Origin: Acidobacteriota bacterium
GTDB taxonomy: Bacteria; Acidobacteriota; Terriglobia; Terriglobales; Acidobacteriaceae
Reading direction: 5' to 3'
DNA length: 36,891 bases
Assembly (NCBI GenBank): GCA_019241535.1
Contig: JAFAWX010000050.1
Location: 1 to 36,891 of the forward strand
Shown here: piece after piece, positions 26,312 through 32,665 of the stretch
How positions within the stretch are numbered: position 1 is the first letter of the stretch
How the letters are laid out: each line of letters begins with the position of its first letter
Notes under the pieces: generated by a model
Databases searched by the model: none
The model's input: only the letters and a program-made list of their open reading frames with translations
What the model was told of the DNA's origin: nothing
Position numbers and translations under genes: made by a program

Positions 26312-26950
26312 GTGACCCGGCTGGAGGAGGCGCATCAAATCGAGGAGGAACGCCTCATCCAGCGCGTGAGGGACGGCGAGAGTGAGATTTTTTATGAGCT
26401 GGTCCGTCCTCACGAACGCCGTATCTATGCCGCGGCTTTTGCCATCCTCCGCAACCAGGCCGATGCCGAGGATGCGGCTCAGGAAGCCGTATTCAAGGCC
26501 TTCAAACACATCCGCCAGTTCCGCCGTGAAGCGAAGTTCAGTACCTGGCTTATTCAAATCGTGGTGAATGAGGCACGCATGCGGAGAAGAAAAGACCGCG
26601 CCGAGCTTATGGAGGCGATCGACAAGCATGGAGAAGACGACCGTTACACGCCTCGCGATTTTGCCGACTGGCGCGAAATTCCTTCGGACGTTCTCGAACG
26701 GCGGGAAGTACGGGAGAAGCTGGCGCAAGCACTGGCTTCGCTCGGGCCGATCTACCGGGAAGTCTTCGTGTTGCGCGACATGGAACAATTGAGTATCGAG
26801 GAGACGGCGAAGGCGCTGGAAATTTCTTCGTCTGCGGTGAAGACGCGGCTGCTTCGGGCGCGGCTAATGCTGCGCGACCTGCTCGCGCCCGGACTGGGGG
26901 CACCGTGGAGCAGCCGGTTGTCTTTTTCACAGGGGACAAAGCCATGGTAG
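26312..26950 (+). CDS. ECF-type RNA polymerase sigma factor
   Basis: This 212-residue sigma-70-family protein has region 2 (YELVRPHERRIYAAAFAILR, then ADAEDAAQEAVFKAFKHI and FSTWLIQIVVNEARMRRR). A linker leads to region 4 (LGPIYREVFVLRDMEQLSIE, then ETAKALEISSSAVKTRLLRA). Regions 1 and 3 are missing, as in ECF factors. Two GTG codons can start it; the second, at 26312, is chosen because GGAGG lies 6 nt before it. The 3' end overlaps the anti-sigma gene by 7 nt, the usual arrangement for an ECF sigma and its inhibitor. The two upstream redox genes are on the same strand 52 bp away, so they may be in one operon or be its targets. Confidence 0.93.
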   Translation: MTRLEEAHQIEEERLIQRVRDGESEIFYELVRPHERRIYAAAFAILRNQADAEDAAQEAVFKAFKHIRQFRREAKFSTWLIQIVVNEARMRRRKDRAELMEAIDKHGEDDRYTPRDFADWREIPSDVLERREVREKLAQALASLGPIYREVFVLRDMEQLSIEETAKALEISSSAVKTRLLRARLMLRDLLAPGLGAPWSSRLSFSQGTKPW

Positions 26951-27534
26951 TCAGCTGCGAGCAGGTATGGCAGGAAGTGTCAAATTATCTCGATGCCGAG
27001 GTCGAGCCGGAGCTGCGCGCCGCCATCGATCAGCATGTGCGCGGCTGCAGGTGCTGCGCTGCGGTGATGGACGGCGTCCGTAACGTTATGCAACTCTACG
27101 CTGACGAACGCATGCTCGAGCTGCCGCTCGGATTCAGCCGCCGTCTGCACCGCCGATTGGAAGGCGAGTTGGGGGGTACGAGAAGAAGCTTTTTCGGCTG
27201 GATGGCTGCCGCTGCCGTCTCCGTCCTGGCCGCAGGGGCCTTCGAAGCGGCGCGCTCGTCCGTCTTTAGCCGCCCTGGTCTGCGTTCACAACACGCTCGA
27301 GCTTCGGGCCACGTGCCTCCTGACATGCTGGTCGTAGTAGCCGAGAATGGAAAGACCTTTCATGTCAGTGGCTGCCGGTTCATTCACGACCAAAGGAGCT
27401 TGCGCACGATTCCCGCCCGCGAGGCAATCGAGGAAGGATACGTTCCCTGCGTGCGTTGCATGAAGAAATATCTTGAATCTGGCGCACGCCTGGGCGCCGT
27501 CGATCCCGCTCCGCCCGACCTCGCCCGCTCCTGA
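26944..27534 (+). CDS. Zinc-finger anti-sigma factor with C-terminal Ada-like Cys/His module
   Basis: The N-terminal 50 residues form a ZAS-type anti-sigma domain: C5 and H31-x3-C35-x2-C38 (QHVRGCRCC) probably bind zinc and hold the ECF sigma factor. A transmembrane segment follows at about residues 83-103. The extracytoplasmic C terminus (residues 129-177) has H140, C144, H148 and C169-x2-C172, arranged as FHVSGCRFIH...GYVPCVRC. This resembles the small zinc-binding fold of the Ada N-terminal domain and similar treble-clef modules. It could sense thiol, metal or alkylating stress, but that is inference. ATG 26944 has AGGGGA 7 nt upstream; a GTG at 26905 is the alternative. Confidence 0.78.
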   Translation: MVVSCEQVWQEVSNYLDAEVEPELRAAIDQHVRGCRCCAAVMDGVRNVMQLYADERMLELPLGFSRRLHRRLEGELGGTRRSFFGWMAAAAVSVLAAGAFEAARSSVFSRPGLRSQHARASGHVPPDMLVVVAENGKTFHVSGCRFIHDQRSLRTIPAREAIEEGYVPCVRCMKKYLESGARLGAVDPAPPDLARS

Positions 27535-27864
27535 TCTGACGGTACTAGGGCTGCCCCACCGGTAGTTTACTAGTTCTCTTTCCATGAATAGGGTGCAATC
27601 AGCTCTCTCCTCCGTCCTCAAGCCTCGCGGCGCAGGTCAGGCGGTTAACCGGGGTCCCATGGCGCTCGTGTGCCGGTAGTTCGATGAACCAGGCCTCGTA
27701 CTCGATTTCTTCGTTCAGGATTCCGCGATGCCACGTCCTAGGTACGCACTGCCGCAATCCACGTACATCGCGCCTTTCTCGATCATGGTCAAAGGGCGGG
27801 CGAAGCATTCTTCGGCGGACGGCTTGAGGACTGTTTTTCCGGAGATTAAAGAGAGGCAGCGAAT
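27535..27864. other. Gap with possible frameshifted small gene
   Basis: No intact gene is assigned in these 330 bp. On the minus strand, sequence right after the SpoIIE-phosphatase stop stays open and reads GKTVLKPSAEECFARPLTMI, then EKGAMYVDCGSAYLGRGIAE, before a TGA. A second frame (ATG 27808, stop 27599, 69 codons) then contains NEEIEYEAWFIELPAHERHG. Both stretches read like natural protein, which hints at one small gene with a frameshift. No family was recognised, so this stays tentative. Confidence 0.35.
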
Positions 27865-29547
27865 TTAGTCCCCGGAAAACATCATCTCGACAACGGTGCA
27901 GTCGTCGCTAAGCGGGGTGCTGCCGCAAAACTGGGAGACGGCTTTGAAGATCTCCTGCAGACTTCCTTGCTTCGCGGCAGCTTCGAGCCGTTCGTTGTCG
28001 AAGAACTCGCCTTCCGCGTTTTCCGCCTCCGTGACCCCGTCGGTAACCAGCACCAGGCGATCTCCGGGGTGGAGGCTGTAGCGATCGCTCGCGTAGGTGG
28101 CATGGGGCAGAAGGCCCACCGGCAGGTTGCCGTGCGAGGGACGAATCACTTCCCTGCCACAGATCAGCAGGGGAGGAACGTGCCCGCAATTAACGTACTC
28201 CAGGTCGCCATCGCGCCTGAGCCGGGCGATGATTACAGTCGCGTACTTCTCGCCGATATGTTTGCTGGTCAGATAGCGGTTGGCCGCAGCAACAATGTCG
28301 GTCAGGGGCGTATGGGCCACCAGTTGCGAATAGATCATTCCCTGCAAGGTGGAAGCGAGCAGGGCCGCCGACACCCCCTTGCCGGCCACATCGGCCAGAA
28401 CCACGGCCAGGCCGTCGTCGGTGTTGATGGCGTCGTAAAAATCTCCCCCGATCTCTTTGCAGGAAAGATTTTTTCCGTCCACTCGGGCAAACGGCACCTC
28501 GGGAATGGTGACTGCCATGAGCCGCTGCTGAATGGAGGCCGCGATCGCAAGTTCCTGCTGATAGCGACGTGCTTCTTCTTCGGCCTGCACCAGCCGGGCA
28601 TTCTCAATCAGGGAGGCGGCTTCGGTGGCAACCACGTGGAGAATGTCTCCGCTCACTTTAGAAATGTCACGGGAAGCAAAACGCGAATCTACATAAAGCG
28701 CTCCCATGGCCTCGCCCGCGGTGCTTTCCCCCGTTGCCCGTCCGCGCGTCTGAACCTGCAGCTTGCGCAGGGGAATGCAGATGACGGTGCGCAGATCGTA
28801 GGCTACGATGCTCTGCCTACCGGAGATATCGAGCGATCGGCTTGTGTCAGTCAATACAAATTCGGAGTTGGAACGTAGGGCATCTTCCAGTATGGAATGG
28901 GAGATGGTCTTGTCATCGAGCAGCAGTTCTCCCCTGGCATTTCGACCTGCCGCGAGGCGCAGCTGGCCGTCCTCTGTCTTTAGAAAGACGTAGCCCCGCT
29001 CGGCCCCCGTCAGCTTCAAGGTGACGTCGAGCAGGGTCACCAGAATTTCATCCAGCACGCCGGTGGTATTCAGCTTGCGCGCCGCCTCGAGAAATATAGT
29101 GAGTTTTTCAAGGTCGGTGACCTCGTTTGAGATCTGGATCCCGGAGATCTGGCTGAGGAAGTCCCGAGCCGTGTTGGTGGTCACGTGCTGAGGATGAAAT
29201 ACGGCGTAGATGCTGTCGCGAGCGCCAAATTCCAGGCGGTCGTTCCGTTCGAGCGCCCTGCGCTGCACGCGCTCTCCGTTGACAAACGTACCGTGCTTAC
29301 TTCCCTGGTCCTCGACAAAAAACTTGCCGTTTTCGGAAACGATTAGGGCGTGATCGCGCGAGACCCGGGGATCGGCGATCGCCAGGTCCTTTTCCATTTT
29401 GCGCCCGATGGTAAACGGGGTATGGTCAAGATATAGGGTGCGTTGTTCGCTGGCCTGCACGAAGATCAAGCTGGGGAAAACACCGGAACCCGAGCCGGCA
29501 ATGGGTGTGATCACGCTGGATCCAGCCATGTCTATGCTCTTGTCCAT
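27865..29547 (-). CDS. FHA-GAF-SpoIIE (PP2C-type) serine phosphatase
   Basis: The 560-residue protein has an FHA domain (about residues 38-120, with TIGRKMEKDLAIADPRVSRD and SKHGTFVNGERV) that binds phosphothreonine peptides. A GAF domain follows (about 150-320), then a short coiled coil (QELAIAASIQQRLMAVTIPE). The SpoIIE/RsbU-type PP2C phosphatase domain at the C terminus has the metal-ligand motifs CKEIGGDFYDA, VLADVAGKGVSAAL and VLVTDGVTEAEN, then DDCTVVEM. Such proteins control partner-switching or kinase signalling by dephosphorylating anti-sigma antagonists or other targets. The catalytic aspartates are present. No partner kinase or antagonist is encoded nearby. ATG at 29547 has only AAGG directly next to it, and an in-frame ATG 6 codons later is an alternative. 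Confidence 0.88.
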   Translation of the reverse strand: MDKSIDMAGSSVITPIAGSGSGVFPSLIFVQASEQRTLYLDHTPFTIGRKMEKDLAIADPRVSRDHALIVSENGKFFVEDQGSKHGTFVNGERVQRRALERNDRLEFGARDSIYAVFHPQHVTTNTARDFLSQISGIQISNEVTDLEKLTIFLEAARKLNTTGVLDEILVTLLDVTLKLTGAERGYVFLKTEDGQLRLAAGRNARGELLLDDKTISHSILEDALRSNSEFVLTDTSRSLDISGRQSIVAYDLRTVICIPLRKLQVQTRGRATGESTAGEAMGALYVDSRFASRDISKVSGDILHVVATEAASLIENARLVQAEEEARRYQQELAIAASIQQRLMAVTIPEVPFARVDGKNLSCKEIGGDFYDAINTDDGLAVVLADVAGKGVSAALLASTLQGMIYSQLVAHTPLTDIVAAANRYLTSKHIGEKYATVIIARLRRDGDLEYVNCGHVPPLLICGREVIRPSHGNLPVGLLPHATYASDRYSLHPGDRLVLVTDGVTEAENAEGEFFDNERLEAAAKQGSLQEIFKAVSQFCGSTPLSDDCTVVEMMFSGD

Positions 29548-29765
29548 CCTTCGGCGGGTCGAGCCTTATCTCCGCCCCGCGGCCGTAGCGATGATTCCAC
29601 GGTGGTGAATAAAAGGCATAAATCGGAGAAGGCCATAAACCGTTCTTAGCTCACCCGCCCATATTCAGAGTGAAAGCCTCATCAATGGTATTACAAATCG
29701 GCAAAAATGTGCCTGGTTCATACCAGCCTCGGCAGGCGCCCGGCGAACTCATTCCTCGGTGCCGG

Positions 29766-29787
29766 AACGGCCCGCAATTGGGCCGTT
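29766..29787. other. Perfect 8-bp inverted repeat (hairpin)
   Basis: AACGGCCC (29766-29773) pairs fully with GGGCCGTT (29780-29787) around the 6-base loop GCAATT. No T-run follows on either strand beyond a short TTT on the plus strand. It lies 19 bp beyond the T-run of the stronger terminator at 29807-29836, so it may be a secondary termination or RNA-end structure of the PRC-barrel transcript. Confidence 0.4.
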
Positions 29788-29806
29788 TGTCACGCAGCGG
29801 AAGGCC

Positions 29807-29836
29807 AAAAAAAGCGCCTTCTGGTTTGGAAGGCGC
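29807..29836 (-). terminator. Intrinsic terminator of the PRC-barrel gene
   Basis: On the minus strand, GCGCCTTC pairs with GAAGGCGC (8 bp, positions 29836-29829 and 29821-29814) around a 7-base loop and is followed directly by seven T residues (29813-29807). It begins 22 bp after the stop codon of the PRC-barrel gene. GC-rich stem plus T-run is the standard intrinsic terminator form. Confidence 0.85.
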
Positions 29837-29857
29837 GAGACGAGGGTTCAGGACCGC

Positions 29858-30538
29858 TTAACTTACTTTTCTTTGTGGTTCTACGCGTTCTGCGGAACGA
29901 TCCGCGGCCGGGCTGCTGGCGCAGGTCGTGCAGGCACGGGTGATATCGTGGCGACGTTGGCGCAGCCGCTGTTCAAATGTGAGCCAGCGTGAGCCGATAC
30001 CGGTTCCACTGGACTGAATGGTTACCTCATTCGCCGTCGCGGGAATGATGCGCGAGTTTATTTCCGCACGCTCGCTCGGGCTTAGTTCCTGACCGATCGA
30101 TCCCGGTTCGGGGGGAAATTCATCCGGCGTCGGAGTGATGTCGCGATCCGAGCCTTTGCGATGCTGCACTGGTCCGGAATGCCAGGCCGCGTCATATTGT
30201 TTTTCGTAATTCCCCCATGTCTCCTCCGATTCGAGATCGGATTCGTTGTAACGGGGGAGACTTTCAATCTGTTGTTTATCTAAGTTGATGGCAAAATGGT
30301 TTTCGTGCTTAGCCGAGCTATGCAGCCGATGAGCCGGCACCAGGAACTTCTTGCTGGAAAACCAGCCTCCAGTATCGACTACGACATAGCGAATGGCTCC
30401 GCTGGAGTGGTCAAAGACCACATCGTCGATGGTGCCCAGTTTGTCGTCGTCGCGGCCGTATACGTTTGAACCTCGAATGTCGTCCGCCGTACCCAGATCG
30501 TCGAAGCGAAACTCTCGCAACAGGCCGTAATGTGCCAT
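29858..30538 (-). CDS. PRC-barrel domain protein
   Basis: The 226-residue soluble protein has a PRC-barrel-like domain at about residues 18-95: DIRGSNVYGRDDDKLGTIDD, then VFDHSSGAIRYVVVDTGGWF and KKFLVPAHRL. The rest is polar and probably disordered, ending with a short CTTC motif and a charged tail. PRC-barrel proteins are small beta-barrels first known in photosynthetic reaction centre H subunits and RimM; stand-alone forms are often stress-induced, but no function can be assigned here. The ATG at 30538 has GGAGG 4 nt upstream. An in-frame upstream ATG would overlap the divergent tolQ promoter region and adds non-family sequence. An 8-bp inverted repeat lies just before the ribosome site and an intrinsic terminator just after the stop, so it is probably a single-gene transcript. 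Confidence 0.82.
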   Translation of the reverse strand: MAHYGLLREFRFDDLGTADDIRGSNVYGRDDDKLGTIDDVVFDHSSGAIRYVVVDTGGWFSSKKFLVPAHRLHSSAKHENHFAINLDKQQIESLPRYNESDLESEETWGNYEKQYDAAWHSGPVQHRKGSDRDITPTPDEFPPEPGSIGQELSPSERAEINSRIIPATANEVTIQSSGTGIGSRWLTFEQRLRQRRHDITRACTTCASSPAADRSAERVEPQRKVS

Positions 30539-30551
30539 AAATCCTCCAGGC

Positions 30552-30574
30552 AGGAACTTAGATTGCAAGTTCCT
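30552..30574. promoter_or_regulatory. 8-bp inverted repeat in the PRC-barrel leader
   Basis: AGGAACTT (30552-30559) and AAGTTCCT (30567-30574) are reverse complements with 7 bases between them. The repeat ends a few bases before the GGAGG ribosome site of the minus-strand gene. It could be a protein operator or a leader hairpin that affects translation. The GGAACTT half resembles the -35 of envelope-stress ECF promoters, but no -10 fits, so promoter use is not claimed. Confidence 0.35.
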
Positions 30575-30684
30575 TTTCGGTTTGCGTTCCAAAACTAAGA
30601 TGCGCCAAGCCGCGCCGAGGAGCGCATGTGGACTACAAGTTGATGGATTGAATACGTCCAGGGAGGCTGCGGAAAACATTCGTC

Positions 30685-30690
30685 TATAAT
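30685..30690 (+). promoter_or_regulatory. Candidate -10 element for the tol operon
   Basis: A perfect TATAAT lies 28 bp before the tolQ ATG, in the divergent gap with the PRC-barrel gene. It would place the transcript start about 20 nt before the gene. No recognisable TTGACA-like -35 is found 16-18 bp upstream (the bases there are GGAGG-like), so this rests on the -10 alone. Confidence 0.35.
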
Positions 30691-30717
30691 CGGGTTCTGG
30701 CGCTTTCCTGAACACAA

Positions 30718-31431
30718 ATGCATTTCCATCTCTTCCCTGCTTTCTTTATCGGCGGCGAGATCGTCGACTTGGTGCGTGAAACCGGCGTGGTTGCTCAGGC
30801 CGTGCTGTTGCTTCTCCTGGTCTTCAGCTTGATTTCCTGGGCCATTATTCTTTCCAAATGGAGCCTGCTCGGGCGCGCTCGCGGGCAGAGCGGCCGGTTT
30901 CTACGGGCGTTCCGCCGGGCGCAACGGCTGCAGGATATTCACGCCGTCAGCGATCAATTTCGCCCCAGTCCGCTCGTGGGAGTGTTTCGTTCGGGATTCC
31001 GGGAATTCGAGCGGCAGGTGGGCTCATCGGGAATGCTGAGGAACCCACTGGCGGTGCAGCGGGCAATGCAGATCGCCTCTTCGGAGGAGATGACGCGCTT
31101 CGAGCGCAACCTGCCCTGGCTGGCGATTACCGGCGCTGTGACCCCGTTCGTCGGTTTATTCGGAACCGTCTGGGGAATCATTGATGCCTTTCACGGCCTC
31201 GGTACCACCGGCGCCGCTACCCTGCGGGCCGTGGCCCCGGGCATCTCGGAGGCTCTGATTACGACCGCCGCCGGCCTGGCGGCCGCCATCCCTGCCGTGA
31301 TCGCCTATAACCTGATTGGCGGCTCTATTCGCGACTTCGCTGCGCGCTGCGACGATTTCTCGCTCGAGATGCTGAATGCGGTCGAGCGCCAGCCTGCGAT
31401 GTCGCGGCTCGCGGAGGAGGTTCGGCGGTAA
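30718..31431 (+). CDS. tolQ: TolQ / MotA-ExbB family proton channel protein
   Basis: TolQ and TolR form an inner-membrane proton-driven motor that powers the Tol-Pal system. The 237-residue product has a first helix at about residues 22-45 (AVLLLLLVFSLISWAIILSK), a large cytoplasmic loop, and two C-terminal helices (LAITGAVTPFVGLFGTVWGI; PGISEALITTAAGLAAAIPA). These carry the TolQ/ExbB/MotA signature. It is named TolQ rather than ExbB because tolR, tolB and pal follow. ATG 30718 has no clear ribosome site. The stop overlaps tolR in TAATG. Confidence 0.9.
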   Translation: MHFHLFPAFFIGGEIVDLVRETGVVAQAVLLLLLVFSLISWAIILSKWSLLGRARGQSGRFLRAFRRAQRLQDIHAVSDQFRPSPLVGVFRSGFREFERQVGSSGMLRNPLAVQRAMQIASSEEMTRFERNLPWLAITGAVTPFVGLFGTVWGIIDAFHGLGTTGAATLRAVAPGISEALITTAAGLAAAIPAVIAYNLIGGSIRDFAARCDDFSLEMLNAVERQPAMSRLAEEVRR

Positions 31432-31856
31432 TGGCCTTCACCGCTCCCAGCGGCCGCACCCAAGTCTCTCTCGCCGACATCAATATTACCCCTCTGGTCG
31501 ATGTGGTTCTTGTGCTACTCATCATCTTTATGGTTACAGCACCGGTGTTGCAGTCGGGCATCGAAGTCGCAGTGCCCAAGACGCGAACCGTGAAGGAGAT
31601 TACGGAAGAAAGGCTGGTGGTCACGATCGATAAGCAGCAGCGCGTGTTTCTGGGCAGCGATCCCATCAATATCAACGAGATCGCGAGCAAACTGCGCCAG
31701 AAGGTGCGCGACCCCCGCCATCAGGCAATTTTTCTGCGCGCCGATGAGGATGTCCCCTTCGGCGCCTTTGCCACGGTGATGGATGCGGTCAAGCAGTCGG
31801 GCATCAGCAACGTAAGCATCGTCACCCAGCCGCTGGAATCACATGGACAGCGGTGA
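31431..31856 (+). CDS. tolR: TolR / ExbD family protein
   Basis: TolR partners with TolQ in the proton-conducting motor. The 141-residue product has a short N terminus, one transmembrane helix (VDVVLVLLIIFMVTAPVLQ) with the essential aspartate in ITPLVDVVLVL, and a periplasmic domain of about 90 residues (RLVVTIDKQQRVFLG; FLRADEDVPFGAFATVMDAV). It overlaps tolQ by one base and the next gene by 14 nt. Family assignment is certain; TolR rather than ExbD follows from context. Confidence 0.91.
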   Translation: MAFTAPSGRTQVSLADINITPLVDVVLVLLIIFMVTAPVLQSGIEVAVPKTRTVKEITEERLVVTIDKQQRVFLGSDPININEIASKLRQKVRDPRHQAIFLRADEDVPFGAFATVMDAVKQSGISNVSIVTQPLESHGQR

Positions 31857-32628
31857 AATTTTCTTCGAGCACGAGCGCTGGGGACGCAACCTGGCGTGGT
31901 CGGCTGCCCTGCATGTGGGGTTTAGCCTGGCCGTTGCCGTTTATGCCTGGCTTGGTGGAGCACCCCATGGCTCAAATTGGGGGGCCGGCGGAGGCGGAAG
32001 CGCCATGGGGGTGACCCTGGTAAGCAATATTCCCTTGCCCGCAAATCCGGTCGAGACCAAGAACGTCCTGGCGACCGAATCCAAGGGATTATCGCAATCG
32101 AAGCCTGAGACCCGCGTTGAGGAGCCCGAGGCCATTCCCATCCCGCAGAAGAGTGCTCCCAAGAAACCCGCCCCTCAGCCAACCGCCAGTGAGCGCAAGC
32201 CACGGCCCCAACCTGTCGAAGAGGCCAACAATGTGGTTCCTTTTGGAGAGGGCGGTCCGGTCAGCGGTCCTTATGCGATGTTCAGCACGGCCGGGACGAA
32301 GGGTGGTTTCTCATTTACCGGAGGTGGCGGGGACTTCGGGTCACGCTACGCCTGGTACGTGCGGGTCGTTAACCAGAAGGTCTCGGAAAACTGGCTGAAA
32401 TATGAAATCGATCCCCGAATTCGTGACGCCAACCGCGTGTATCTCACCTTCGACATCGATCGCAGCGGGCGACCTCAGCACGTTGCCGTAGAGCAATCGA
32501 GCGGGGTGCCGTCGCTCGACCAGTCGGCCATGCGAGCCCTGGAGCGGATCGATACCTTTGGCCCCCTTCCGCCGGATTATCCCGGAAGCCGGGTCAGCGT
32601 GGAGTTCTGGTTCGATTACAAACGATAA
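31843..32628 (+). CDS. TolA/TonB-like energy transducer with TonB C-terminal domain
   Basis: The 261-residue protein stands where tolA normally is. It has a cytoplasmic N terminus, one transmembrane helix (about residues 18-38), a Pro/Lys/Glu-rich periplasmic spacer (PIPQKSAPKKPAPQPTASER), a Gly-rich stretch, and a C-terminal TonB-type domain (about residues 165-261: ENWLKYEIDPRI, VYLTFDIDRSGRPQHVAVEQ, SLDQSAMRALER). The long alpha-helical domain II of E. coli TolA is absent. It probably links the TolQR motor to TolB or Pal, but service to TonB-dependent receptors cannot be excluded. The start overlaps tolR by 14 nt, so expression is coupled. Confidence 0.82.
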   Translation: MDSGEIFFEHERWGRNLAWSAALHVGFSLAVAVYAWLGGAPHGSNWGAGGGGSAMGVTLVSNIPLPANPVETKNVLATESKGLSQSKPETRVEEPEAIPIPQKSAPKKPAPQPTASERKPRPQPVEEANNVVPFGEGGPVSGPYAMFSTAGTKGGFSFTGGGGDFGSRYAWYVRVVNQKVSENWLKYEIDPRIRDANRVYLTFDIDRSGRPQHVAVEQSSGVPSLDQSAMRALERIDTFGPLPPDYPGSRVSVEFWFDYKR

Positions 32629-32665
32629 ACCACCCCGGAATCAAATTCCTACACAGGAGAGTTTC

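Larger units (their letters stand above)
29548..29857. other. Intergenic gap holding two hairpins
   Basis: No gene is supported in these 310 bp. The gap carries the terminator of the PRC-barrel gene (29807-29836) and a second perfect stem at 29766-29787. The upstream region of the FHA-GAF-SpoIIE gene lies here, but no clear -35/-10 pair was identified. Confidence 0.5.
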
